From Flaccisagitta enflata (Eukaryota > Chaetognatha > Sagittoidea > Aphragmophora): a stretch of DNA of 64,000 nucleotides. Below the pieces are notes generated by a model, which ran no database searches, was not told the origin of the DNA, and was given only the letters and a program-made list of their open reading frames with translations. Location of the stretch: assembly GCA_965153355.1 (NCBI GenBank), contig OZ231127.1:62868001-62932000 (forward strand), written 5' to 3'. Of the stretch, positions 46,503 through 58,344 are shown piece by piece. Every line of letters begins with the position of its first letter. The stretch's first letter is position 1. Made by a program: the position numbers and the translations under genes.

Positions 46503-47450
46503 AATGAGCAAAAGAATAATTGAAGTTAGCATCCATCATTCCTGAAAATTTAGTTCGTTTTTATTTTTTATTTCTTTTTTTTAAATATTTTTTTTTCAGA
46601 GTCGGAGATGCAAATCATGTAGTTCCATTTTTGTCCATCGAATTATAAGTTAACGAATGAATGAATTACAATAATTGAATGAATGTGAAAATAGATGAAT
46701 AGATAAACAGATAGATAAATGAACGCATAAATGAATTAACAAATCGATGATCACTCCATATTCAATCAGTAAGAAATAAGCAATGGAAAAAACAGATCGA
46801 TTTTCAATCATGATGTGATTCAGTTAGCCAAGTGTGATGAACTGATGAATGTGCCAGCCGGGCACGCCCTCAGAAAAAACATCGTGCTCGACAGCAAACT
46901 AAAGTATATCGAGCAGGCCTGGATCTAGTTAAAGCCCTGAATGTCCAGTGCAGTATTGAATTGCATTTCATATCTTACGATAGCATGCGGCTAGAGCGCT
47001 AGACATGAAATTTGATACAACGTTATCAGAAGTCGTGCTTAAGCATTAACATGATCGTCGTTAAAGCTCCCGCCTCCGGCCTCCATGACTGAGTAGTCAG
47101 TTGATTGTCGATGCTCAAAGCCAAAATCAATCTCTTTTCTATCGCCTTTCATTTGCTTTTTTAAAGACGCATACTTGAGCGGCTCAAATGCGCTACTTTT
47201 CTGTCCCTTCGTCCGTTCTTCTGACGTCAATCCATTCTTTGTAGCTTTCTTTCACTCTCTGTCACCAGACCCGAGTCTTTTTTACTCCTCACCAAACTCA
47301 TTCCTAACTGTTACCTATCACCAAAGCCTTCAACAACTAGCGTCGCTCACCATCTCCACAAGGGCCGGGGTTGCTTGAAAATATGTACTCATGCAAAAAA
47401 AGAGAACAAATCATATCCACAGCACTTGATAGGGTTTCGTAAGTTTTTCC
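46503..47450. other. gene-free stretch
   Basis: Scattered GAAT/GATA remnants to 46740, then unique sequence with short frames. Confidence 0.4.
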
Positions 47451-47452
47451 AT

Positions 47453-47945
47453 GTTCCCCTCTCAGTCCACCTCTTCCCTTAGTTGAGTCTGTACATGTTC
47501 GCCCCACACCTCCCCAAGGTTGATTCGTTGTCCTCATGCCTGTATGATCCTCTCAGTCCGCTCCTTTCGTTGATCTGATTTAGCAATCATATCTTAGTTC
47601 GCGAGTTTCCTTCGCCACCTACGACGCAACGGACCTTGAGTGTCCCCTTTGAGCTTTTCCCTTGTTCTTTACTGTCCTGTAACATTTTCTCCTTTTATTC
47701 CCCCTCTCAGTCCACCTCTTCCCTAAGTTGAGTCTGTACATGTTCGCCCCACACCTCCCCAAGGTTGATTTCTTGTCCTCTTGCCTGTATGATCCTCTCA
47801 GTCCGCACCTTTTGTTGATTTGATTTAGCCATCATTAGGTTCTTCTCTTAGTCCGCGAGTTTCCTTTGCCACCTACGACGAACCTTAAGTGTCCCCTTCA
47901 AGCTTTTCCCTTGTTCTTAACTGTCCTGTAACATTTTCTCCTTTG
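47453..47945 (+). repeat. ~245-bp tandem duplication
   Basis: CCCTCTCAGTCCACCTCTTC occurs at about 47456 and 47701, and the following 240 bp match closely (GAGTCTGTACATGTTCGCCC, TTTTCCCTTGTTCTT, CTGTCCTGTAACATTTTCTC). Two copies. Confidence 0.88.
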
Positions 47946-48103
47946 ATTTCTCCTCAATCGCCCATCTTTTTTCTACTTTCCCTCTTCACTGCCTTTGTCT
48001 ATTTGAGTCTATCTCACTTACTGCCTGTATGTCTCTGTGTGTCTCTGCCTTACTGCTTAAATGTCTGTTTGTGTCTCTGTCTCTGTCTTTCTGTCTGTCT
48101 GTC

Positions 48104-48222
<119 letters not shown>

Positions 48223-48239
48223 CACGAAATTCAATAGTT

Positions 48240-48365
48240 GCTTCAGTCGTCGTCGACGTCATGCGCATGGTGTTCATCTCCGTCGTCATCATCGTCATCA
48301 ACGCCATCTTCGTCGTCATCGTCGTCATCGTTGTCATCAACTTTGGCGTCGTCGTCGGCATTTTC
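48240..48365 (+). repeat. (CGTCAT)n-like degenerate repeat
   Basis: GTCGTCATCATCGTCATCAA-type units; the valine/isoleucine frame is a translation of these. Confidence 0.7.
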
Positions 48366-48547
48366 GCGGTTGAAGGCGTCTCCTCAGTCGTTAACCTCGC
48401 CTCAAGCGTGTTTCCGATATTGAGATCATGCTTCCCCTTTGCTTTTTCTTTTGCTTTTCCTTTACTTTTCCTTAGCTTTGCTTTGCCTTTGCTTCCATCT
48501 TTGCTTTTACTTTGGTTTACCTTGGTTTGCTTTACTATTGATTTTGC

Positions 48548-48583
48548 ATCGCTTTTTGGACAGCGGCCGATGTGCTGTAGTTA
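48548..48583 (+). mobile_element. Foldback family fragment
   Basis: CTTTTTGGACAGCGGCCGAT then GTGCTGTAG matches the left end of the family with the hairpin partly deleted. Confidence 0.45.
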
Positions 48584-48735
48584 AAGATATGCCGCAATAC
48601 ATGGGAAGACTACTCTATTGACAACTTGTATTTTGTTTGTTTTTGTTTTTGTTGTCTATTAATCCTTTTTCTTGCATGAGACTCTCCCCTTCTCTCTGTA
48701 TTGAATGAAATTTTCTATCACATTATCGCCGCCTT

Positions 48736-48739
<4 letters not shown>

Positions 48740-48806
<67 letters not shown>
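48740..48806. repeat. (CT)n microsatellite
   Basis: Pure CT. Confidence 0.97.
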
Positions 48807-48810
<4 letters not shown>

Positions 48811-49137
48811 CGCTGTCTTTGTCTCTAGGGAATGAATCTCGGCTGAGCAGCGAAAATTACGATGAGACGCTGATACTGCGATAATGGAATGAGCGCGAAT
48901 CTAATTCCGTTACACGCATATCAAATTCCGTTACTCGCGAATTTGATTCCGTTACTGCCGGACACAATTTCCGGAAAATAAATGAGATTAAAACGGAAAG
49001 CCAGGATTTGAATGAAAAGGAATAAAAGGAGAAAAATATATATACGTATCGGAAAACTGAGAGTAGGATTAAGTCAAGGGATATGATGAAAGAAAGAAAG
49101 AAAGAAAGGAAGAGAGAGAGAGACACGAAAAGAAAAC
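48807..49137. other. gene-free stretch
   Basis: Includes a three-fold degenerate ATTCCGTTACNCG motif near 48905-48955 and AAAG repeats near 49090. Confidence 0.45.
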
Positions 49138-49759
49138 TAGTCATCCAAGGATCGCACATGGTCAGCGGTACCCGCTGCCCCGCTGGGAGTGATCCAGTGA
49201 TGAAGTGGAATGAGAGCAGGGCAGTGGCCGCAAAGGGCCAATGTTCTGTATAGGGGTTTTCGCATTGGGTGTATTATCTTGATATTATCTAGATATTGCC
49301 TATGTAATACTGCGATAATTTTCCCAATGCGAAAACCCCTTATGACACAGAGGGGAATTTCCAGACGTCCTGCGGGGGCATATTTCAGGCCTTAGATGAC
49401 TAATTTAGGCCACCAAAGGCATATTTGAAGGCTTGAGGGTAGAATTAGGGCTTGGAGAGCAGATTTGAGGTTTTGAGGGCAAATTTGAGCCACGGAGGGT
49501 TGGTTTGAGGCTTTAGGGGCTAATTGAAGGTCTGGAGGGCAAATTTGAGGTCTGGAGGTCAGATTTGAAGCTGAGGGGGCTGATTATAAGCCTGGAAGGC
49601 TGATTTGAGGCCTTGAAGGCTAAATTGAGGGCTGGGAAGGCAAATTTGAGGTCTTGATAGCGAATGGGGGGGACGGAAGCACAGAAAGACAGAAGGATGG
49701 ACATCTGGAAATTCCCCCCTGTGACCTAAAGGACATTAGCCCTTTGGGGCCGCTGCCCA
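49138..49759 (-). mobile_element. Foldback element F3, containing a nested MITE
   Basis: Tail AGTCATCCAAGGATCGCACA, TGGTCAGCGGTACCCGC; hairpin GGGCAGTGGCCGCAAAGGGC; internal ~20-24-bp units (AATTTGAGGTCTGGAGG and variants); far hairpin TTAGCCCTTTGGGGCCGCTG then CCC. Same tail type as F1, in the opposite orientation. Confidence 0.8.
49252..49340. mobile_element. 89-bp MITE nested in F3
   Basis: TIRs AGGGGTTTTCGCATTGGG / CCCAATGCGAAAACCCCT (18 bp). The flanks read TAT on both sides (49249-49251, 49341-49343), compatible with a TA or TAT duplication. Confidence 0.75.
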
Positions 49760-49767
49760 AATAGGAA

Positions 49768-49842
49768 TGAAAGAAAGAAAGAAAGCAGGCGAGAAAGAAG
49801 GAAAAAAAGAAAGAAAGCAAGAAAACAAGAATGAAGAAATGC

Positions 49843-49918
<76 letters not shown>

Positions 49919-49925
49919 AAACAAA
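49768..49925. repeat. (AAAG)n microsatellite
   Basis: GAAA tetranucleotide tract, pure from about 49850. Confidence 0.95.
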
Positions 49926-50702
49926 AGAAAAAGAAAAGGAAAGCACGGCAAGACCTAGTCAACATCGTGGTGTTATAGATGTTTGAAAAAAAAAACACGT
50001 GAATGGGAGCATGTAATTGTAAATAAAAAAGATATAATTCCTTTGTTTACGAATGAAAAAAAATGAGGATTGAGAATAAAAAGCGCGAAAAATCAGAAAG
50101 GATGTATAAAATCCAAAGGCTTTGGATAAAATAAAAGAAGATTAATAAAAGCAAAGAAAGAAAAGAAATGGAACTAAATAAACAACAGATGAAAAAGACT
50201 GAAACCCGATGAATCTGGAGGGAAAGGAAGAGTGGGGCAACGTTCACCCCGGTTGAAGTCTTCTGTTGACTCTCATCGTCCATTTGGCAGAATTCGTGCA
50301 TAGAAATGTGACGGTCAGAACGAAAAATCATCCATCTTACTGATATGGTGATTGGTGTGAGAGCAACGATGATGCTGGATTGCCAGTGTCAAGGATATTT
50401 TTCTTTATGTAGATACAGTAGTTATCAGAATAATACTGTGCATCTACCCAAAAAGGAGCAAGCAGTTTGTGACTCGCCGCGGAACGAACGAAATATCGTC
50501 TCGTTTTCCGTTCGCAGCTGAAAGAACCAATTGCATGAAAGGGCGGAAATAAAAAAGAGCAACGGTGCAAAGGAAGTTGCCCGGCTTTGAGGGGCAGAAT
50601 GTCAATGCTTTTACCAGCTCGGTGCGAATATATTTGGGTCTTTTATATTGTTCATGTTTCAAAAAACTTCGAAAAGCGGATAATTTTTATTCCCTTTTTT
50701 TT
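49926..50702. other. gene-free stretch
   Basis: Purine-rich left part, unique right part; no gene recognised. Confidence 0.4.
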
Positions 50703-50911
50703 CAGATGCGTCCTCGCATCTCTATAAGAAGTCATGTCTGTCTTTATGTTGGTCAATACCATGCAAATGTTGAATTCAGAAAATTAGAGGTTTTTTCATC
50801 AGAAATGCATCTTCCTATTATACGTAAGTTCATTCAATCATTCAATCCTTTATTCATTCATTTCTCAATTTTCATGAGTCTGAGGATGCATTGTGGCCTA
50901 CTTGGCCTTGT
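50703..50911 (-). mobile_element. HINE-like element, GATGCG subtype
   Basis: Hairpin AGATGCGTCCTCGCATCT, CTCTATAAGAAG, weak GTCT core, then the far end GAGGATGCATTGTGGCCTAC and TTGGCCTTGTT. GAGGATGCAT is the partner of ATGCGTCCTC with one mismatch. Confidence 0.7.
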
Positions 50912-52520
50912 TGCGTTTGAGATTTGATGTACAGTCTACAGTACAGTAGTCACAAACAGATCAATTGTGATCTTGGAGAAATAGATATTTTAGTCATCAA
51001 AATATTTGATCTTTGATATTTTAAGCGTGGCACGTTTATTACTAACCGAACTTATCACTGAGTCGAATGTTAGTTTTCAGCTTCGATCGAATCACGTTCA
51101 TCCACCATATGCGCTACAAATCGGAATTTGCATCATGAATCTTAATAGGAAAGTATGACGAACAATTTTTTTCTCATCAAACTTCCCATTATGGGTATCA
51201 ATCAATGCAGAATTGTAAGGGCTTTCATTTGATACCTCACAAAACCGGTTATATTTCATTTTGCATTTTATTTCACATCAAAGAGTGACAGCCATAGTTT
51301 AGATAAATCTGTCACTTGCTTTATCCTCAATGTTATTCATGTTTTTTGCATAGAAAGGGGTCTTATTTGTCTTGAATTATGATAACAATCATTTTGACAC
51401 ACACAAAGGCTGTATTTTGTTATCTTATTCTAAAATAATGTCAAAATCAACCACAGGGCAATGGAAATGATGCATGCCCAATAGCAGTGATTTTTAAGTA
51501 TTTGCATAATCAAATTTCATCCTTTTGCAATAAAGAAAATTTAAAGGAAAAGTTTATGAGTGATGAAATATAAACATGACTGACACAGGGTGTAGTAAGT
51601 GTCATTACCCTTTAGCTGGGTATCTTGACAAAATTCAGTGTTTTGTTTTGAACATGTGATCATAAGTTGGCATTTGCTAGTTGTGTGGCCTAGTGGAGTG
51701 TAAATAACATGTTTAGTCATCATAATCCCACTTTCCATTTTGAATAGAGAATTTAGCTTTAGGGGGGGCTTGGGGGTGCCTAAGCTGCTTCAACTTTTTG
51801 CACCTCCCTACCTCATATTTTGTGCAGGTGTGTAGTATAAATAACTGTTAGTTGGTTGGTTTGTTGGTAAGTTGGCCGCTCCATCAAGAGGCTGCTAAAG
51901 CTTTTGGGCCCTCCACACCTCTCAGCATATATGTGTGTCTTTGTGTCTGTACCTTGAACGTCTGAGACAAAGTTGAGGATTCCTAAAATAACCCTTGGAC
52001 AACACTACGACAAGTATAGGACAACTAGAGGTCAACCCTAGGACATTTTAGGTTAAGATTGAGATTTCAGTGCACACAACTGTAATACAAACCTACACAA
52101 ATCTATAACAATTCTTGAACACTAAAATACAAATTTATTGTCTAAATGGGCCAACTTTATGGAACTACAGCGTTATTCAGGATTAATTGAAAATCTTTCT
52201 GAAGATAGATTTGCAATCAGCATTGTTATATTGTTCAATCCCCAAGAGTACAGCCGAGTACAGGCTCTTTTGTTTGCGTAATTAAATTTTCTTTCATGGT
52301 ATTCTTAATCCTGAATTAATGAAGATTTTCAATGTGACAAAAAAAGGTCAATCTTGTTAATTTAGTTCTTATGATGCTGAACCAGCATAGTATAATCACT
52401 ATTTAAGCATTTATAACAATAAAATTCAAAAATATAAGCACATTAAAAATTTCAGTCAACTTTTTTCCATGATGCTTCATCCCTGAAACCGCTGAGCAAA
52501 TGTTCCTAATCTTAATCTGG
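50912..52520. other. gene-free stretch, 1.6 kb
   Basis: AT-rich, longest frames about 65 codons with no recognisable domain. CAGGGTGTAGTAAGTG at 51587 resembles a CAGGGTGT-type terminus without a partner. GTTGGTTGGTTTGTTGG at 51852 resembles the 58.4-kb repeat. Confidence 0.4.
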
Positions 52521-52600
52521 AACAAGGCCGGTACTACGCCGGTACTACGCCGGATTGCCGGTACTACAGCCAATATAGTACTCCACTTGGCCTTGGGCAT
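52521..52600. repeat. Short inverted element with AACAAGGCC-type ends
   Basis: AACAAGGCCGGTACTACGCC, a repeated CCGGTACTACGCC, and CCACTTGGCCTTGGG at the other side. Both ends look like HINE 5' ends. Confidence 0.5.
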
Positions 52601-53010
52601 CCAATTTCATGATGCTTTACCATGGCATATGACAAAACGGGGGAAAGGCATGGCATCATGAGATGCCTCATGTATTGAGGTATGGGTATTCAACAAAGAA
52701 TTGAGAGAATTTAACGCGAGGCCACTAGTTAGGTATGGCATTATGAATTAATGACAAGCTTCTATCGTGGGACGTGGACGGTCGACATAGAAAGATAATA
52801 AAACGAAGCGCAATCGCGCGTGGGTGCTCGTCGGTCTCGTTATCTTGCACTTGGGTTCAACGTCGAGGCAACCAAGCGTGGAGCAAGGAAACAACACGCA
52901 ACTGATTTATCGAAAACAAGACTGCAGGTAAGGGTGTCTTTTCGTTAGCGTTTGCGAGCTTGTGAGTGTGTGTTGTGTCTGTCTACCTGTGACTCACTGT
53001 CTGTCTGTGA

Positions 53011-53011
<1 letters not shown>
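52601..53011. other. gene-free stretch
   Basis: Nothing recognised. Confidence 0.4.

Positions 53012-53084
<73 letters not shown>
53012..53084. repeat. (CT)n microsatellite
   Basis: Pure CT. Confidence 0.97.
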
Positions 53085-53091
<7 letters not shown>

Positions 53092-53092
53092 G

Positions 53093-53707
53093 AATAGTCG
53101 CAAAAGCGTTAGATGGTCAGCGGTACCCGTTGCCCCTACGTGAGTGTATGTGGGTCTGAGATGGTAAGTGGGGCAGCGGCCCCGAAGGGGCCGATGACCT
53201 TTGCTGTTTCTATTTGACCCTCAAAGCTGGGATTTTAGCCTGGAGACTTAGATTTGAGCCTGGAGGCTGGGATTTGAGCTCCATGGCTTGGATTTGAGCT
53301 TCAATGCTGGAATTTAAGCCTCAAGGCTGGGATTTGAGCCTCAAGGCTGGAATTTGAGCCTCAAGGCTGGGATTTGAGCCTTGAGGCTGGGATTTGAGCC
53401 TGGAGCCTGGGATTTGAGCCTCGCACCTGGAATTTGAGCCTCAAGGCTGGGATTTGAGTTTCAAGCCTGGGTTTTAAACCTCGAGTCTGGGATTTGAGCC
53501 TTGAGGCTTGGACTTGAGCCTTGAGGCTGAGATTTGAGCCTCAAGGCTGGGATTTGAGCCTGGAGGCTGGGCCTAGAGGCTGGCATTTGGGCCTTGAGGC
53601 TGGAATATGGTCTCCAAGGGGGGGGGGGGGTACACTGAAGAAGAAGGAGAAATTTCTGCATATGTGAAAGCATAGGTCATCGGCCCCTTCGGGGCCGCTG
53701 CCCAAAA
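53093..53707 (-). mobile_element. Foldback element F4
   Basis: Tail AATAGTCGCAAAAGCGTTAG then ATGGTCAGCGGTACCCG; left hairpin GGGGCAGCGGCCCCGAAGGG; about 19 units of the 20-bp repeat GGATTTGAGCCTCAAGGCTG (53222-53620); right hairpin GGTCATCGGCCCCTTCGGGG and CCGCTGCCCAAAAA. The best-preserved internal array of the family. Confidence 0.87.
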
Positions 53708-53744
53708 ACTAGCGTTTAAATGTTTTTTTGGGGTATGTGTGTTG

Positions 53745-53835
53745 GTGGGGGAGCATGGGGTGTGGATGGGGGTTGGATGCCCCTGCCCATCCGTACGTAA
53801 CGATATTTTGACCCCGCGTCACTTGTTTTTTAAGA
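53745..53835 (-). mobile_element. HINE-like element, TTGCGGAC subtype, 5' end only
   Basis: GGGGGTTGGATGCCCCTGCC, CATCCGTACGTAACGATATT and CCCCGCGTCACTTGTTTT; hairpin side missing. Confidence 0.75.
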
Positions 53836-53934
53836 AGTCTCTGTCTATGTGTGCCATTTTTTCTTACTCTGTCTATTACTCTCTCTGCCTGTCTCTACAA
53901 GCTGTAATTTTGTCCGTCCGTCTGTGTTTCTTCT

Positions 53935-54040
<106 letters not shown>

Positions 54041-54186
54041 TCGGCGTCCTCTTGCGGAAAGCGGCATACATCCGGGGAAGCCATCTAAGAAAGAACTGCG
54101 GAAATGGAAACAACGTGACCGAACCGCAAAGAAATGTGAAAACCAGTGCAGCGCCTACTGACTCGCTCTCCTCATTCTAGGATGCC

Positions 54187-54188
<2 letters not shown>

Positions 54189-54234
<46 letters not shown>
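54189..54234. repeat. (GA)n microsatellite
   Basis: Pure GA. Confidence 0.96.
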
Positions 54235-54236
<2 letters not shown>

Positions 54237-54726
54237 AGACAGTTAAAAAAAGGTACACTTTTTTTTATATAAGCACCTCGTTTATAAGCACGCCCAGCCT
54301 CAGATATTGGGAAAATTCAAGCACATTGCTAAGCACGTTCCAGGCTGAGATTTCCAATTTGAAAAAAAAAAAAATTTGGTGAATTTATAAAAGTATGCCA
54401 ATTTTTAGACGTTTTTGCTTGGAATTTCACAAAAACCAAAGGAAACTTTGATAGAAATTGAAATAATCAATAATATCAATTTGTCAGTGTAGGAGTACAT
54501 TTCCTGCATGCTTAACCACTGGTAAGTGTTAATCGCTCCTAGATTAGTTTCTTACATCAGTACATTCAGAATTTTTATAGTGATAGAAATAATTGAATTT
54601 CTGACAATATCTAAGAATATTTTTGCTTAAATATTAATGTTAAAAAGAATTCATTGCTGTAAAAAGGACCACCTAAAAAGAATAATATATTATGATACTA
54701 AATAACCCCAAAAATCTAAAAAGTTT
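54235..54726. other. gene-free stretch
   Basis: AT-rich; nothing recognised. Confidence 0.4.
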
Positions 54727-56533
54727 ATGAAAGTTGGACAACATTACTACTCCACACTATATAAAGGACAAGAGCCTTTGGAGCTCTTAATGGTGTTTAA
54801 TCCGGACCCATCACAACTATCCTTAAAATATCTGAAAGAAACTTCCCTTTTCAGAATCTGTCACAAGACTTTTCAAAAGATATGTATCATTTAGAAAAGT
54901 GTCACCAATTCCTGTCTAAACTTGAAATATGTAGACCACAAGAAAACACCTGATAAATATGGCGGACCGAAGGAGACCATATCCATCTGGGCACCTTCTC
55001 ATACTCCCCATATACCGAAAATAGCAAGCAACTGAAACTCTCTCCTTCCTGAAACAACACTCTCGAAATATCTTATGTCAACCCCAAATTCTCAAACTTA
55101 AAAACTGTAGTATTCATCCCGATGTTACAAAAAAACAAATCACCTGAGGATGTATTAGATATCAAAAGATAAGCTAACCACCAGAGGCAACGTTGTAAAA
55201 AACCATACCCTTAGAGGTAAGAATCGAGGATCAACCTTATGGGACCGCCGGCATTCTATACCAAGGTACTGAATTATATGAAAGTTGGACAACATTACTA
55301 CTCCACACTATATAAAGGACAAGAGCCTTTGGAGCTCTTAATGGTGTTTAATCCGGACCCATCACAACTATCCTTAAAATATCTGAAAGAAACTTCCCTT
55401 TTCAGAATCTGTCACAAGACTTTTCAAAAGATATGTATCATTTAGAAAAGTGTCACCAATTCCTGTCTAAACTTGAAATATGTAGACCACAAGAAAACAC
55501 CTGATAAATATGGCGGACCGAAGGAGACCATATCCATCTGGGCACCTTCTCATACTCCCCATATACCGAAAATAGCAAGCAACTGAAACTCTCTCCTTCC
55601 TGAAACAACACTCTCGAAATATCTTATGTCAACCCCAAATTCTCAAACTTAAAAACTGTAGTATTCATCCCGATGTTACAAAAAAACAAATCACCTGAGG
55701 ATGTATTAGATATCAAAAGATAAGCTAACCACCAGAGGCAACGTTGTAAAAAACCATACCCTTAGAGGTAAGAATCGAGGATCAACCTTATGGGACCGCC
55801 GGCATTCTATACCAAGGTACTGAATTATATGAAAGTTGGACAACATTACTACTCCACACTATATAAAGGACAAGAGCCTTTGGAGCTCTTAATGGTGTTT
55901 AATCCGGACCCATCACAACTATCCTTAAAATATCTGAAAGAAACTTCCCTTTTCAGAATCTATCACAAGACTTTTCAAAAGATATGTATCATTTAGAAAA
56001 GGGTCACCAATTCCTGTCTAAACTTGAGATATGTAGACCACAAGAAAACACCTGATAAATATGGCGGACCGAAGGAGACCATATCCATCTGGGCACCTTC
56101 TCATACTCCCCATATACCAAAATAGCAAGCAACTGAAACTGTGTTTTTTTAAACAACACTCTTGAAATATCTTATGTCAACCCCAAATTCTCAAACTTAA
56201 AAACTGTAGTATTCATCCCGATGTTACAAAAAAAACAAATCACCTGAGGATGTATTAGATATCAAAAGATAAGCTAACCACCAGAGGCAACGTTGTAAAA
56301 AACCATACCCTTAGAGGTAAGAATCGAGGATCAACCTTATGGGACCGCCGGCATTCTATACCAAGGTACTGAATTATATGAAAGTTGGACAACATTACTA
56401 CTCCACACTATATAAAGGACAAGAGCCTTTGGAGCTCTTAATGGTGTTTAATCCGGACCCATCACAACTATCCTTAAAATATCTGAAAGAAACTTCCCTT
56501 TTCAGAATCTGTCACAAGACTTTTCAAAAGATA
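54727..56533 (+). repeat. 550-bp satellite, about 3.3 copies
   Basis: The marker ATGAAAGTTGGACAACATTA starts at 54727, 55278, 55829 and 56378 (offsets 551, 551, 549). The first copy lacks its beginning and the last is cut at about 56533. Copies 1 and 2 look nearly identical; copy 3 has a few substitutions, a small deletion and a T-tract change. Each unit includes TATATAAAGG and GAGGATGTATTAGATATC. Confidence 0.95.
55239..55445 (+). CDS. Conserved 68-codon frame in the satellite (speculative)
   Basis: The frame starts MGPPAFYTKVLNYMKV and ends FQKICII; it is repeated at 55790-55996 with one residue change and at 56339-56563 with an altered C-terminus where the array ends. Copy 1 carries the same reading without its start. 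Conservation may reflect only the recency of the duplication. No domain, signal peptide or motif recognised. If any function exists it is unknown. Confidence 0.15.
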   Translation: MGPPAFYTKVLNYMKVGQHYYSTLYKGQEPLELLMVFNPDPSQLSLKYLKETSLFRICHKTFQKICII

Positions 56534-56937
56534 GATCAAGATACTATTTCTAATGGGCAGTGATTTCTTGCTTTTTCCCTCTATTTACAAGAAAAAAAAA
56601 TCACTACACGCGAGTACACGTTGGTGTCCTCACGTGACTTGATTCGCCTGCAATTTATCGGTCTGGTTTTTTGGTTTTCCTCATTCAACGACTCCTTCAC
56701 ACACGGAGTCACGGATGAAGAACTCGCTACCGAAATTCGATATAGAAGAAGTCAAGACTGATACGGTAAATCGGTAAAAGTGGTGATAAATGATGAGATG
56801 TTGCTATGGCGCAGTTGTACTGAGATCATTAGGAAACAAATTCAAACGTTTTGAAAATCTCTTAGAAGCATCAGTATTTACCTCTCACCAATATAGGTAG
56901 CTATCGCCGACTGGAAAAAAGCACTTTATGAATTTCA
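56534..56937. other. gene-free stretch
   Basis: Nothing recognised. Confidence 0.4.
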
Positions 56938-57231
56938 CAGGCCTGTATATAATTGAGTTCCCCCCCCCCCCCCGTGGGGGACGGGGAAATCATAGGGTTT
57001 AGAGGTGGGGAAGGAAATAATAAAGGGAAAAAAGAGAATAAATGAAAATTAGGGGAAAATATAACTTTTAGCAGTACCAAATCATAAATACTGATTAGTT
57101 AAACACAATTCACCACTATGTAAACCTTTACTACACTGTTTCACTGTCTTGTGGGAAAGAAAATCATAGATTTTAAAATGCAACATGACGCAGGGGGGGA
57201 ATCAAAAGTGACTCAATTATATACACCCCCG
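56938..57231. mobile_element. hAT-like MITE (294 bp)
   Basis: Ends CAGGCCTGTATATAATTGAG and CTCAATTATATACACCCCCG are inverted (TGTATATAATTGAGT perfect). The flanks are an 8-bp direct repeat GAATTTCA (56930-56937, 57232-57239). C- and G-tracts lie just inside the TIRs. No coding capacity. Confidence 0.8.
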
Positions 57232-57304
57232 GAATTTCATGCATGTTTTCAGTTTTTTTAGCTAAGTCATTTTCACAATTTTTCCGACCAGCAAAAGAGG
57301 AAAA

Positions 57305-57436
57305 AACAAGGCCAAGTAGGCCAATTAGGTGCGACGTGTGGATTGTCGAACAAATGCGTTACCCGACCAATCGACCGACCTACCGACCAACCAACAGATA
57401 CAGCCAGTTAAAGAGGTGCTTTGTCGCACCTAAAAA
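57305..57436 (+). mobile_element. HINE-like element, GGTGCGAC subtype
   Basis: AACAAGGCCAAGTAGGCCAA, TTAGGTGCGACGTGTGG partner, ACCGACCTACCGACC core, AAGAGGTGCTTTGTCGCACC then TAAAAAC. The intact form of the element split at 1078-1720. Confidence 0.83.
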
Positions 57437-57667
57437 CAAGTGTTGTGGGGTCACAATATTGCTGCGGACAGGTGGGCAAAGGCATCCAACCCCCATCCCT
57501 ACCCCAACCCCCAACCCACACACAAACAAATACATAAAGAATCGAAAACATCCGTTTTTCCACTTTTCGACTCAATGGCCGCGGACCAACGGACGGACGG
57601 ACCGATGGACCGACGGATCAATGCACAGACAAAACCTCTTATAGAGTTGCGCGTCCGCAACCAAAAA
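57434..57667 (+). mobile_element. HINE-like element, TTGCGGAC subtype
   Basis: Begins AACAAGTGTTGTGGGGTCAC directly at the end of the preceding element, then GCTGCGGACAGGTGGGCAAA, a CCCCAACCCC-rich segment, GGACGGACGGACCGATGG core and GTTGCGCGTCCGCAACC then AAAAA. Confidence 0.83.
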
Positions 57668-58153
<486 letters not shown>

Positions 58154-58344
58154 CCCTCTCCGGCTTCCGGCATCATCGTCTTTACGACAGTAGAAAGGGG
58201 CTGGCGATTGAGAAGAGAGTTCTGTCTCTTGCCAACTAGGTCATATGTCACTTTCTCCTTCTCCTTCTTCTTTTCCGGTTTCGTTGTCTTCCTTCCTTCC
58301 AAATTCTGTCTTTCATTCCGCTCTCAGTTTCCGCCTACTGTTTA

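Noticed and set aside
53093-53160. tRNA-derived SINE head (TGGTCAGCGG similar to an A box)
   Set aside because: The A-box match is one base short and no B box is visible in any copy.
54727-56533. Tandem gene cluster
   Set aside because: The repeat has one short frame without recognisable domain and the whole unit is equally conserved, as in a young satellite.
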